This document shows positions 30,896-39,916 of a stretch of 47,685 nucleotides of DNA, in pieces (the first letter of the stretch is position 1; every line of letters starts with the position of its first letter). The notes beneath the pieces are model-generated. The model was not told where the DNA came from. It ran no database searches and saw only the letters and a list, made by a program, of their open reading frames with translations. Origin of the DNA: Leptolinea sp. UBA5203 (GTDB lineage Bacteria > Chloroflexota > Anaerolineae > Anaerolineales > Anaerolineaceae). A program made the position numbers and the translations under genes. The stretch is from assembly GCA_002412765.1 (NCBI GenBank), contig DHVR01000074.1:1-47685 (forward strand), read 5' to 3'.

Positions 30896-32512
30896 ATGAA
30901 CAAAACAACTCAACCCATCTTTGTATTTCTGATTTCAGCCCTGCTGCTCACATCCTGCAGGTTCGAGTTACCCAAGCCAATTGGTGATTTATTAAATTCA
31001 ACCAAAGTAGAGATACCCGAAGTTATCCAGCAGGTAGTCGAAGAGCCCTCTCAACAGATCATAGAATCCCCCCAGATCGTCACCCTGACGGACCCACAGG
31101 CATTACAGAATGCCTACAACAGTATCTTTGATCAGGTATCCCCATCTGTGGTTCATATCCAGGTCACATCCAAAGGGCAGACACTGCAACAACAATTCCC
31201 GGATCTACCTTTCAGCATGCCGGATAGCGGCCAACCGGAATTGCGGCAGGTGCAAAGCAGCGGCTCCGGATTTATCTGGAACGAGCAGGGCATGATCATC
31301 ACCAATAACCATGTCATTGACGGGGCAGAAAACATCCTGGTTGAATTTTCCGATGGACTGCGTGTGGAAGCAAAAACCATCGGCACGGATCCCGCCAGTG
31401 ATCTGGCCGTTATCCAGGTGGATGTGAATAAATCCTATCTACGCCCTGTGACTCTGACAGACTCCACCCAGGTCCGTACCGGCGATATCGCCATTGCCAT
31501 TGGTAATCCATTTGGTTTGCAAAGCACCATGACCGTGGGAATTGTCAGCGCCTTGGGTAGATCCCTGCCGTTGGAAGCACAATCCAGCGATGGCGCCGTG
31601 TATTCCATCCCGGATGTCATCCAAACCGATGCACCCATTAATCCGGGAAATTCCGGCGGCGTGCTGGTTAATTTAGGCGGGCAGGTAATGGGCGTGACCA
31701 GCGCCATTGAATCCACATCCGGTGCAAATGCCGGTATCGGATTCGTCATTCCATCTATCATCGTCAACAAAGTCGTCCCCTCCTTGATCTCCACAGGCAG
31801 TTATGATCATCCCTGGATCGGCATCAGCGGCGGGACCCTACGTTCTGAAATTGCTGCCGAAATGGACCTGCCCACCACTCAGCGTGGAGCATTGGTGAAC
31901 GAGGTCATAAAAGACAGCCCGGCCGATTTAGCCGGTTTGGTAGGCAGCGATAAAACCATAAAAATCAACCAATCCGAAGTTAATATTGGTGGGGATATCA
32001 TCGTCGCCATTGATGATACCCAGGTAAATGATTTTGAAGATCTGGTTGCCTATCTGGCTCGTTATACCGATGTGGGACAAACCGTGAAATTGACCGTCCT
32101 GCGGGATGGTAAAGAAAAATCGATCGATCTGACCCTTGCCTCCCGCGGACAACACACTCAGTTGGCGGGAACCCCATGGATCGGCGTTCAAATCATGGAT
32201 CTAAACCCCGATCTTGCGAAAGCAGCGGGTGTGGACAAGGATCTAAAAGGTGTACTTATTGTCCAAATTACCAGTGACAGCCCGGCTGAAGAAGCTGGTT
32301 TGCAGGGATCGTACAAAGCCGTGGAGATTGGCGGAAAATCCTATGTGGTGGGCGGAGATATCCTGACTGCCATTGATAAAAAGAAAGTGGAGACGGCTCA
32401 GGAAGTGACTGAACTTATTTCAAAACTTCAAGTAGGGGATGAAATTACACTTACGCTATTACGTGATGGAGAGGAGATAAAGCTACCGCTAACCGTTGGC
32501 GCAAAACCGTAG
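30896..32512 (+). CDS. HtrA/DegP-type serine protease, lipoprotein with two PDZ domains
   Basis: A 538-aa quality-control protease outside the membrane. The signal peptide ends LLTSC (Cys21 lipid anchor). The trypsin-like domain (~70-300) has the catalytic triad His139 (ITNNHVIDG), Asp169 (DPASDLAVIQ) and Ser253 (INPGNSGGVL). Two PDZ domains follow (~305-415 and ~425-535), each with a GI/GV carboxylate-binding region and the SPADLAGL/SPAEEAGL element. Each PDZ has a long loop before the GGD strand (KTIKINQSEVNIGGD and KAVEIGGKSYVVGGD). AAGGAGG precedes the ATG. It is monocistronic, with its own terminator. Lipid anchoring replaces the usual transmembrane helix of monoderm HtrA. Confidence 0.93.
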   Translation: MNKTTQPIFVFLISALLLTSCRFELPKPIGDLLNSTKVEIPEVIQQVVEEPSQQIIESPQIVTLTDPQALQNAYNSIFDQVSPSVVHIQVTSKGQTLQQQFPDLPFSMPDSGQPELRQVQSSGSGFIWNEQGMIITNNHVIDGAENILVEFSDGLRVEAKTIGTDPASDLAVIQVDVNKSYLRPVTLTDSTQVRTGDIAIAIGNPFGLQSTMTVGIVSALGRSLPLEAQSSDGAVYSIPDVIQTDAPINPGNSGGVLVNLGGQVMGVTSAIESTSGANAGIGFVIPSIIVNKVVPSLISTGSYDHPWIGISGGTLRSEIAAEMDLPTTQRGALVNEVIKDSPADLAGLVGSDKTIKINQSEVNIGGDIIVAIDDTQVNDFEDLVAYLARYTDVGQTVKLTVLRDGKEKSIDLTLASRGQHTQLAGTPWIGVQIMDLNPDLAKAAGVDKDLKGVLIVQITSDSPAEEAGLQGSYKAVEIGGKSYVVGGDILTAIDKKKVETAQEVTELISKLQVGDEITLTLLRDGEEIKLPLTVGAKP

Positions 32513-32529
32513 TCCAAGAGAATGAACCC

Positions 32530-32565
32530 AAAGAGTCTGGCCATAGCAGCCAGACTCTTTTTATT
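32530..32565 (+). terminator. Rho-independent terminator after the protease gene
   Basis: AAAGAGTCTGGC pairs with GCCAGACTCTTT, then TTATTG. It lies 17 bp after the stop codon. Confidence 0.88.
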
Positions 32566-32637
32566 GCACCATTTGGTATGAACACCATTTTCATCTATAC
32601 TAGAAACAGAAACTAAAACCTACTGTTTGAGGAACTT

Positions 32638-34644
32638 ATGAAGAATAATCCCGCAACATTAATCACGGCTGAAGATCTTTATCGATTTCAGGTTATTGTG
32701 GATATGGAACTATCGCCGGATGGCAATTCGATAGTTTATGCCATCCAAACAGTCGACAAATCCACAGAAAAAAAATATACCCATCTATGGATGGTAGACA
32801 CCCAAAGCAAAAAAGCACGCCAACTTACATTTGGAACCTATTCCAACATCCAACCCCGCTGGTCATCTGATAGCAGCGCCATTGCGTTTCTATCCAATCG
32901 GCAGGATCAAAAACAATTCCAATTCTATCTCCTCTCCATGGAAGGCGGGGACGCATTTCCCATATCGAATTTGAATGGAGAAATAGACTCCTTCGAATGG
33001 TCTCCGGATGGGAAAAAGATAGCCTTCCAATTCCGCTGCAAAGATCAGGATGAAATTGAACGGGAGAAAGATGAGACAAAATCCAAGCTGGGGATCGTAT
33101 ACCGCCAAATTGATCGCTTATATTATCAACTGGATAATCACGGATTCTTACCCAAGGAACGCTGGCATATCTGGATGCTGGATGTAAAAAAAGAAAAGGC
33201 CACCCAATTAACCCATCATACCGTGTTTGATGATCTGGAGCCTCACTGGGCGCCCGATGGAAAATCAATTGCTTATTTTTCCAACCGGCAGCATGATCCG
33301 GATCACAATCCGGATGCTATAGATCTCTTCTTCTATTCCTTGACCGAGGGCAAAGAAAAGAAAATACCCACCCAACCGGGACCCAAAAGCCTGCTTAGTT
33401 TCTCCCCGGATGGCAGTCAATTGGCTTATATCGGTATTGATGGATTAAACGTTGAGTGGAAAAACAACAATCTTTGGCTGGTTAACCTGGAAGATCCCCA
33501 GGATTGGAAAAACCTCACCAAACAGGAAGACGTGAATCTGTGTGGATTGACCATCAATGATATCGGCGGCGGGTTGATTAAACCACCCGTTTGGTCCACC
33601 GATGGGACCGCCCTTTATTTTCAAGTTGCGCGGCATGGGAATACCTCCTTATGGCAAATCCAATTGGAAAGCTTAACCCTAACGCCTATCATTGAGAAAG
33701 ATGGGGTTGTCTCGGCATACAATTTTGATAAACTGCAAGCAAAACTAGCCTATTTATTGGGTCAATCGAACGACCCAGGGCAAATCATGCTCACAGACCT
33801 GGTCAACAACCGCCCCGAGAAATCTTTAACCACCCTTAATCCATGGTTAAATAGTATTCATTTGGGAGAAATTGAAGAAGTTTGGTTTGAAGGCGCTGCC
33901 AATAATCGTTTACAGGGCTGGATTCTTAAACCACCCAATTTCAATCCGGAAGGAAAATACCCCTCCATTTTGGAAATTCACGGCGGCCCGATGGTACAGT
34001 ACGGCAATTTCTTTATGCACGAATTTCACTATCTGGCAGCCAACGGATATGTGGTCTTCCTATGCAATCCGCGCGGCGGACAGGGTTATGGAGAAGAGCA
34101 TACCAAAGCCATTTATGGGCAATGGGGTACAGTCGATTATGAAGATCTGATGGTCTGGTGTGATACCATCGAGAAACTGCCTTATATTGATACCCACCGC
34201 ATGGGGGTCACCGGCGGTAGTTACGGCGGATACATGACCAATTGGATCATCGGCCACACTCACCGCTTCCGGGCGGCTGTAACACAGCGCAGCGTCAGCA
34301 ATCTGATCAGCATGTGGGGATCCAGTGATTTTAATTGGGAGTTTCAACGCACCTTCGGGAATAAAGCTCCCTATGAAAGCATAGAGAATCTGTGGGAATG
34401 CTCCCCGATGAAACACATTGGGTATGCCACTACCCCAACCTTGGTCCTGCATAATGAAAAAGATTTACGCTGCCCCCTGGAACAAGGCCAGCAGGTATAT
34501 ACCGCCTTAAAATGCTTAAATGTGGATACGGAATTAATTCTCTTCCCGGATGAACCCCACGGCTTATCCAGAACAGGGCGGACGGACCGCCGTATTGCAC
34601 GGTTGAAAAACATCCTGCGCTGGTTTGATCGCTATTTAAAATAA
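32638..34644 (+). CDS. Prolyl-oligopeptidase family (S9) acylaminoacyl-peptidase-like enzyme
   Basis: A 668-aa cytosolic peptidase. Residues ~1-400 form a beta-propeller (repeats with SPDGNSI, SPDGKKI, APDGKSI, SPDGSQL) that gates access; residues ~415-668 are the alpha/beta-hydrolase domain. The catalytic Ser528 lies in GGSYGGYM, Asp609 in NEKDLRCP and His641 in PDEPHGLS, in the spacing of S9C enzymes. It would trim short peptides or remove acylated N-terminal residues. There is no signal peptide. The start ATG at 32638 has a weak ribosome binding site (GAGGAACTT). Monocistronic. Confidence 0.92.
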   Translation: MKNNPATLITAEDLYRFQVIVDMELSPDGNSIVYAIQTVDKSTEKKYTHLWMVDTQSKKARQLTFGTYSNIQPRWSSDSSAIAFLSNRQDQKQFQFYLLSMEGGDAFPISNLNGEIDSFEWSPDGKKIAFQFRCKDQDEIEREKDETKSKLGIVYRQIDRLYYQLDNHGFLPKERWHIWMLDVKKEKATQLTHHTVFDDLEPHWAPDGKSIAYFSNRQHDPDHNPDAIDLFFYSLTEGKEKKIPTQPGPKSLLSFSPDGSQLAYIGIDGLNVEWKNNNLWLVNLEDPQDWKNLTKQEDVNLCGLTINDIGGGLIKPPVWSTDGTALYFQVARHGNTSLWQIQLESLTLTPIIEKDGVVSAYNFDKLQAKLAYLLGQSNDPGQIMLTDLVNNRPEKSLTTLNPWLNSIHLGEIEEVWFEGAANNRLQGWILKPPNFNPEGKYPSILEIHGGPMVQYGNFFMHEFHYLAANGYVVFLCNPRGGQGYGEEHTKAIYGQWGTVDYEDLMVWCDTIEKLPYIDTHRMGVTGGSYGGYMTNWIIGHTHRFRAAVTQRSVSNLISMWGSSDFNWEFQRTFGNKAPYESIENLWECSPMKHIGYATTPTLVLHNEKDLRCPLEQGQQVYTALKCLNVDTELILFPDEPHGLSRTGRTDRRIARLKNILRWFDRYLK

Positions 34645-34653
34645 TTCACGAGT

Positions 34654-34690
34654 GAAACCAGTGAAATTCTCGCTGGTTTCTTTCTTTTCA
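34654..34690 (+). terminator. Rho-independent terminator after the S9 peptidase
   Basis: GAAACCAG and CTGGTTTC pair around an 11-base loop, followed by TTTCTTTTC. Confidence 0.75.
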
Positions 34691-34734
34691 CTTTGAAATA
34701 CGGTATAGTTTGATTTCTTGAAAGGAGGTAAACC

Positions 34735-35400
34735 TTGCTTGAACACGAAATAATCCATGCTTTTCCATCCTTCCAGCAGTTATCTCCATCCGCTTTACAG
34801 CAGATCACTGAGGTTGCCGTATGCCGGTCGTTTCCTGCTGAAGATCATTTGTTTTTTCAGGAGGATAGCACCCCACCCGTTCTCTTTGTTCACGCCGGAC
34901 AGGTCAGGGTTTATCGCATCAACCCCAACGGCAGGGAACAAACCCTGCTGATCGCCAGTCCGGGAGAATCCATCAACCTGCCCCTGGTTTTCGCCTCCCA
35001 GCACCAGGCGCATGCCAATGCCATTGCCCTGACAGAGAGTGTGCTTATCTCGATTAGCCAAAGCGATTTTTTAAAAATCGTTACAGCCAATAATGAAATT
35101 GCCTTATGGGTTCTGGGGAATATCTCGGAGAAAATTCGCAATCTGGTGGAATTGTCCCATGATCTAAGTTTACTGACGGTACGCAGTCGATTGGCAAAAT
35201 TCCTGCTGGAACAGGTGAATCAAGGCGAGACACCCGGAGTCCGTTGGACACAGGAAGATATCGCCAACCAAATTGGAACGGTGAGAGAAATTGTCAGCCG
35301 TAACCTGCGGCAATTCACGAACGAAGGCGTGATAACATTTGAGCGCCATGATATTCAAATCACCGATCTGACACGGCTGCAGGATATCGCCAACGAATAG
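34735..35400 (+). CDS. Crp/Fnr-family transcriptional regulator
   Basis: A 221-aa regulator with an N-terminal cyclic-nucleotide-binding-type beta-roll (~15-125), the dimerisation helix and a C-terminal HTH_CRP domain (RWTQEDIANQIGTVREIVSR). It lacks the N-terminal Cys cluster of FNR, so it does not bind FNR-type Fe-S; the pocket sequence SPGESINLPLVF differs from the cAMP site of E. coli CRP, so the ligand is unknown. The recognition helix has Arg184, Glu185 and Arg189 in the same register as CRP residues that read TGTGA. The TTG start is supported by AAAGGAGG. A perfect CRP-type site begins one base after its stop codon, in front of the ferredoxin gene. Confidence 0.9.
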   Translation: MLEHEIIHAFPSFQQLSPSALQQITEVAVCRSFPAEDHLFFQEDSTPPVLFVHAGQVRVYRINPNGREQTLLIASPGESINLPLVFASQHQAHANAIALTESVLISISQSDFLKIVTANNEIALWVLGNISEKIRNLVELSHDLSLLTVRSRLAKFLLEQVNQGETPGVRWTQEDIANQIGTVREIVSRNLRQFTNEGVITFERHDIQITDLTRLQDIANE

Positions 35401-35416
35401 TGTGACTTGTATCACA
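35401..35416. promoter_or_regulatory. CRP-type binding site TGTGA-N6-TCACA
   Basis: TGTGACTTGTATCACA is a perfect match to the CRP consensus. With the -10 at 35437-35442 and a start near 35450 its centre falls at about -41.5, the classical class II activation position. The regulator encoded directly upstream is the obvious candidate to bind here. Confidence 0.75.
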
Positions 35417-35436
35417 TTTATTTTCCAAGAAATTGC

Positions 35437-35442
35437 TATACT
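35437..35442 (+). promoter_or_regulatory. -10 element of the ferredoxin gene
   Basis: TATACT lies 38 bp before the ATG. No good -35 hexamer exists at the proper distance; instead the CRP-type site overlaps that position, as in activator-dependent promoters. Confidence 0.6.
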
Positions 35443-35479
35443 TTAAACTAGATCATCAAGTTGAAAAGGAGAAACGACC

Positions 35480-35671
35480 ATGAAAGTGTTGATCACATCC
35501 GATTGTGTAAATTGCGGATTATGCAGTGATATTGCCCCTGAAATATTTCGTGCGAATGATGTTTTGGACATTACCGAAGTGATTCGCAATCCAACAGCCG
35601 GTAATGAAGAAAAAGCGACTCAAGAAGCAGCAGATTCCTGCCCAACTGCCGCGATAATAATTACGGAATAA
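35480..35671 (+). CDS. Single-cluster [4Fe-4S] ferredoxin
   Basis: A 63-aa electron carrier. The cluster ligands are Cys9, Cys12 and Cys15 (CVNCGLC) and a remote Cys54 followed by Pro (DSCPTAAI). This is the single-cluster ferredoxin type with an acidic surface (D/E-rich middle). AAAGGAG precedes the ATG. It likely shuttles low-potential electrons to a redox enzyme encoded elsewhere. Its own promoter has a CRP-type site; an efficient terminator follows. Confidence 0.92.
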   Translation: MKVLITSDCVNCGLCSDIAPEIFRANDVLDITEVIRNPTAGNEEKATQEAADSCPTAAIIITE

Positions 35672-35701
35672 TTCAACCATCATTTGAATAGCAAATCAAA
35701 T

Positions 35702-35730
35702 AGCAGCGTCTCAAAAAACGCTGCTTTTTG
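35702..35730. terminator. Terminator between ferredoxin and DUF362 genes
   Basis: AGCAGCGT and ACGCTGCT pair around CTCAAAAA; TTTTT follows on the plus strand. It may also serve the convergent DUF362 gene, though with a poorer tail. Confidence 0.85.
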
Positions 35731-35732
35731 GA

Positions 35733-36821
35733 TTATCCATCATACTGATCAAATAAGGCGCCCCAGGGACTGGTTCGTTTCCATTTCTCCACCGCACTGC
35801 TCCCCTTCATGGGGTACCAGAAGCGATCATGGTAGAACTCACTGGCAAAAATGAAGATTTTTACCAAGGGTGTGTGAAATAATAAATTTTGAAATACTTT
35901 TAATGGGGATCGCCATAGCAACATACCTGTCCCGGTACCCAAATTTACCCCAACTTTGAAATCCCAACGTTCTTCTGCCACTTCCGGCATACCAACGATT
36001 TCGATATCCCTCGGATTCCCATTGCCCAGCCCTCGTTCAGTGGCATGAGCAATATATTGAATACTCATTGGATCAAAGCCCATCATCATGGCAGCTACCG
36101 CATCGATGGCAACCTGATCACTGGAAGCCAAAATGACATCCTTCTTATGCGGAATCAAAGTACGCGGACCAGGACCGCTGCCGGCGGTTGTGCCATCCAT
36201 GGTGGCAAAGATACCAGGATGAATTTCTTTTTGAATGGCCAATAAATCCACCAGCGTATCATGAATCCAGGTATGGGTATAATGACGATTGATATTCAAC
36301 AATCCGCCGAATGCATTTTTCATCGCACCGGTTGTTGTGGTGTAACTATGGGTCTTCACCGTGGGTAAATGAACAATGTTCTTCCCGATGAAGAAATCCG
36401 GTACAAAAATCCCTTCTGGGAATATTTGATCCAGCACCGCCATTTTTGCCTTTGGTTTGTATGGCACCCAGGTCATATCTTCTGGCTTAAAGTTATATTT
36501 CTTGGGAATCTCATAACGATCCAAAATAGGTCCGAATTTATTGAAACGATCGCCCAGGTCAGCGATGGTCACGACCGTTTTATTATGCACGTCCACCAGA
36601 TCATTAAACCCCGCCTGTTTCAGACCCATGATGGTGCCTTCCAACTGCCAGGGGGTGGTATTGGATCCGGGATACATGAGATGCCAACTGATATTATCTT
36701 TCAGGATGGTCTGAGCTGACGGATCCAATGCTTCTTTGATCCCTGCCAGGTCACATAATCTTACATAATCATCCAGAACATGTTCCGGGTTAGTTCTTAT
36801 CACTGCAACTTTTGATTTCAT
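35733..36821 (-). CDS. DUF362-domain protein
   Basis: A 362-aa protein of the DUF362 family. Characteristic stretches are ISWHLMYPGSNTTPWQLEG (N-terminal loop), HLPTVKTHSYTTTTGAMKN then AFGGLLNINRHY, and DGTTAGSGPGPRTLIPHKKD followed by ASSDQVAIDAVAAMMMGF. Some members carry a C-terminal 2x[4Fe-4S] domain, which is absent here. No enzymatic role is firmly established for the stand-alone form. AAAGGTGAG precedes the ATG. It is convergent to the ferredoxin gene and seems monocistronic. The 303-bp region 36822-37124 upstream holds no other gene and no promoter I would assert. Confidence 0.82.
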   Translation of the reverse strand: MKSKVAVIRTNPEHVLDDYVRLCDLAGIKEALDPSAQTILKDNISWHLMYPGSNTTPWQLEGTIMGLKQAGFNDLVDVHNKTVVTIADLGDRFNKFGPILDRYEIPKKYNFKPEDMTWVPYKPKAKMAVLDQIFPEGIFVPDFFIGKNIVHLPTVKTHSYTTTTGAMKNAFGGLLNINRHYTHTWIHDTLVDLLAIQKEIHPGIFATMDGTTAGSGPGPRTLIPHKKDVILASSDQVAIDAVAAMMMGFDPMSIQYIAHATERGLGNGNPRDIEIVGMPEVAEERWDFKVGVNLGTGTGMLLWRSPLKVFQNLLFHTPLVKIFIFASEFYHDRFWYPMKGSSAVEKWKRTSPWGALFDQYDG

Positions 36822-37124
36822 GTTTGTCTCACCTTTATTTATCCAGCCTTACCAAATACCCTGATCAAAAACAGAAATTTACACCAAAACAGTAAACGGA
36901 AATCTACCAAATCCCAGGTTCCCGTATGGATGAAACAATTTTGCTCTCTACCTTTACTATTATCACATGATTATAAACGATATTCAGTACCCGATTTTGT
37001 TAATGTTATCTTTGAAGAATTATTACGTGTACTTGTAGATGCTGTTAATGTTCACTACAATAAAATAATCAGAAAGATATTCTTCTCGGTTTGCAGTTCA
37101 GTTAGATGACTATTGGGAGTAAGA

Positions 37125-37664
37125 ATGAAACCAATCATTAAACCGCTGCCATTGCCGATTCGTATCAACCTCTTTATTGCTTTATTTTTTGGTCTATGTG
37201 CATTTGTCATTGTAAAATCCAATGCCATGGTCCAGATTGGAGATACTGGCACCTATACCGATCCCCGGGAAATTTTCACTATCCTGGGTAGTTCGTTGAC
37301 CGGTCCTTGGGGTGGACTGATCATTGGATTCTTTGCCGGGGTTGGAATTCCTGGAGGAAAATGGCTGGCTAGTGTGCTCGCCCATCAAATTGCCTGTGTC
37401 CTAGTGGGTATAGCCTATAAAAAATTCATATTCCCGATGGGGAATCCATTTTTCTTTTTTATCAAATGGACTGGCATGGTTTTAAGTTATTACTATCTCC
37501 TTCTGGCCCCCGGATTTGTCCTTCTGAATGCTTTGTTGTATCAAGAGAATCTCTCCTACCTTAATATCATCGAAGGGATTTTATTCGAAGTGCTTTTTTC
37601 AGTATTCTTCCCATTTATCGTTCTTCTCATTCTGCCGGATCGATATAAACAGCCCTTGTGGTAA
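37125..37664 (+). CDS. Five-TM membrane protein, possible sensor or transporter module
   Basis: A 179-aa hydrophobic protein with about five membrane spans. The first third contains ILGSSLTGPWGGLIIGFFAG followed by VGIPGGKW, a Gly-rich pattern like the 5TM-LytS/ECF-S type sensor domains, but I do not recognise the family firmly. The ATG at 37125 follows GGGAGTAAG. It ends six bases before the large HD-GYP gene, so the two are co-transcribed and perhaps form a complex in which this protein senses a ligand in the membrane. Confidence 0.7.
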   Translation: MKPIIKPLPLPIRINLFIALFFGLCAFVIVKSNAMVQIGDTGTYTDPREIFTILGSSLTGPWGGLIIGFFAGVGIPGGKWLASVLAHQIACVLVGIAYKKFIFPMGNPFFFFIKWTGMVLSYYYLLLAPGFVLLNALLYQENLSYLNIIEGILFEVLFSVFFPFIVLLILPDRYKQPLW

Positions 37665-37670
37665 GGAATA

Positions 37671-39905
37671 TTGGTGCTCTTGATGAAATTTTACTTCAAT
37701 ACACTTTCCAGTCGATTGGCTTTATGGTTTTTATTGATTTCCATCTTTCCAATCATGATCCTTATCTTTTTTATTCAACCCGGTATTTCATCGGTGATGT
37801 ACCAAGTTCATCAACAAATGCTGCAAGAAAAAATAAACTACGCCATACTCAATCTCTCTGTCGATAAACCTGCCTTATTGGATACCAACCTTCTAAGCGA
37901 TTTGTTTGGAAATAATACTGACTTCTTCATCCTGGACGAGAACCAGAACTATCTGACTCATCGCCAGGAGGACAAGATTGGAAAAAACCTCGAAGCGGAT
38001 TATTCATCAGAAGATATTGCCAACATCCTTGAGCAAAACGGAAATTGCCACGCTCTCCAACAGGATAAAACCATCCTTTGTTCCGAACAGATTCCATCCA
38101 CACCTTACATCCTGGTCATCAAAGAAGACATCACCGCTTATCTTGACCAGATCAATGCGGCTAATCGCAAATCCATCATTCAATTGGGCTTTAGTTTATT
38201 GATCATGGTATTAGCAACTGGGTTTATCATCTGGCTTTTAGTTGCCAAACCAATTCATCTTCTCATCGAAGCAACAGAGAGAATTGGCCGAGGTGATTTT
38301 TCGGGTGACATTTCAACAGATGCAATGAATGATGAGCTCGAGGTTTTGGGCAACACGTTTAATGCTATGTCTACTTATATTGCATCATTGTTGCAAAATC
38401 AGAAAGATAAAATTTCGGAATTAGATCAGATGAGTACCTCCCTGGAAAAAAGCCAGGAAAATTTGCGTACATTTTTCTTATCTGTGAACGATTTTATTTT
38501 TGTCATTAATCAGAAAGAGGAAATTATCTACACAAATCGTATCGCAGAAAATCTGTTGGGGTATAAACAGGAAGAGATCATTGGCGCCAATATATTTACC
38601 ATCTTCATACGCAACTTTGCCAGCAACAATGTCAAGGCACTCTTTTCACAATCGGTTGGTGTGGATACAACAGACGGGTATTTGCTTTGCAAGGATGGAA
38701 GTTTTATCGAAATTGAAATGAAACTTTCCAAGGGGCTTTGGAATGATCAATGGGTTACCTTCGGCCTCGCCAGAAATGTTTCAGAACGCATCCAATCTCA
38801 GAAAGAAATCCAAAAACAAATTCAACGTCTTGAATCCCTGCACAGAATTGACCAGACCATAACTGGAACCCTTGATCTGAATATCACGATGAATGTGTTA
38901 TTGAGTCAACTTAATCAGCAACTCAATATTCAAGGCAGTACAGTGTTATTGTATGATGCCATCACACATCAGTTGGATTTTTTTGCTGAACAGGGGTTTA
39001 ATTTCTCGGGTATATTTAAGCATGGCATCCGTGTTGGAGATGGATTTGCAGGCAAAGCTGCCATTAACAGACAAGTTCTGGTGAGTGAGGAAGTTGATTT
39101 TCCGCCTGGGGATACCAGCCTACCACCATTTCTTTCCGGCAGGCATTTTGAAACTGTTTATGACGTACCGCTTATCGCCAAGGGAGAATTGAAAGGGGTC
39201 CTTGAGTTATATTCCAATGCTCCGGCTTTGGAAGATACAAGTTGGAATAGCTTTTTAGGCGCATTGGCAACCCAGGCTGCATTAGCCATCGACAATACCA
39301 CCCTATTCAATGATTTGCAAAAAACAAATACCGAATTATTTCTAGCCTATGATATCACCCTGGAAGGCTGGGTGAAAACACTCGAATTAAGAGATCTGGA
39401 ATCACATCAACACTCGGTAAGAATCATGGATATGACCATGAGTCTGATCAAACTGTTCAATTTTCGAGATTCTTCGTTATCCCATATCCGCCGCGGAGCG
39501 CTTCTTCATGATATCGGAAAGTTAGGAATTCCAGATCAAATACTCAATAAACCGGGTCCCTTGACAGAAAAGGAGTGGCTAATCGTCAAGCAGCATCCAA
39601 TCATTGCTTATGACTTGCTCTCTAAAATCCCATTTTTAAAACCCGCCTTAAATATTCCATATTCTCATCATGAACGCTGGGATGGTACCGGTTATCCTCA
39701 AGGTCTCGCCGGCGATCATATTCCCCTGGAAGCAAGAATTTTCGCCGTGATAGACGTCTGGGATGCTCTGATCCATGATTGCGTATACAGAAAAGCCTGG
39801 AAAAAAGCCGACGCTTTATCCTTTATCGAAGAAAATGCCGGCACTCAGTTTGATCCGGAAGTTGTAAATATCTTTCTGAGTTACATTGCCCAGAATCCTG
39901 GATAA
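37671..39905 (+). CDS. Membrane HD-GYP cyclic-di-GMP phosphodiesterase with HAMP, PAS and GAF
   Basis: About 744 aa. Order: TM1 (~15-37), an extracytoplasmic sensor (~40-165), TM2 (~170-191), HAMP (~190-245), coiled coil, PAS (~262-372), GAF (~400-545) and HD-GYP (~560-740). The active site is complete: HDIGK (His613, Asp614), HHERWDGTGYP (His666, His667 and the GYP), and DVWDAL. It should hydrolyse c-di-GMP in response to signals from outside and inside the cell. The exact start is uncertain: TTG 37671, GTG 37674 and ATG 37683 are in frame; AAGGAA at 37663 favours the first two. Co-transcribed with the 5-TM gene. Confidence 0.9.
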   Translation: MVLLMKFYFNTLSSRLALWFLLISIFPIMILIFFIQPGISSVMYQVHQQMLQEKINYAILNLSVDKPALLDTNLLSDLFGNNTDFFILDENQNYLTHRQEDKIGKNLEADYSSEDIANILEQNGNCHALQQDKTILCSEQIPSTPYILVIKEDITAYLDQINAANRKSIIQLGFSLLIMVLATGFIIWLLVAKPIHLLIEATERIGRGDFSGDISTDAMNDELEVLGNTFNAMSTYIASLLQNQKDKISELDQMSTSLEKSQENLRTFFLSVNDFIFVINQKEEIIYTNRIAENLLGYKQEEIIGANIFTIFIRNFASNNVKALFSQSVGVDTTDGYLLCKDGSFIEIEMKLSKGLWNDQWVTFGLARNVSERIQSQKEIQKQIQRLESLHRIDQTITGTLDLNITMNVLLSQLNQQLNIQGSTVLLYDAITHQLDFFAEQGFNFSGIFKHGIRVGDGFAGKAAINRQVLVSEEVDFPPGDTSLPPFLSGRHFETVYDVPLIAKGELKGVLELYSNAPALEDTSWNSFLGALATQAALAIDNTTLFNDLQKTNTELFLAYDITLEGWVKTLELRDLESHQHSVRIMDMTMSLIKLFNFRDSSLSHIRRGALLHDIGKLGIPDQILNKPGPLTEKEWLIVKQHPIIAYDLLSKIPFLKPALNIPYSHHERWDGTGYPQGLAGDHIPLEARIFAVIDVWDALIHDCVYRKAWKKADALSFIEENAGTQFDPEVVNIFLSYIAQNPG

Positions 39906-39916
39906 GTAGGGGTTAA

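Noticed and set aside
34735..35400. FNR-type Fe-S oxygen sensor
   Set aside because: The N-terminal Cys cluster is absent; only one Cys is present in the protein, at residue 30.
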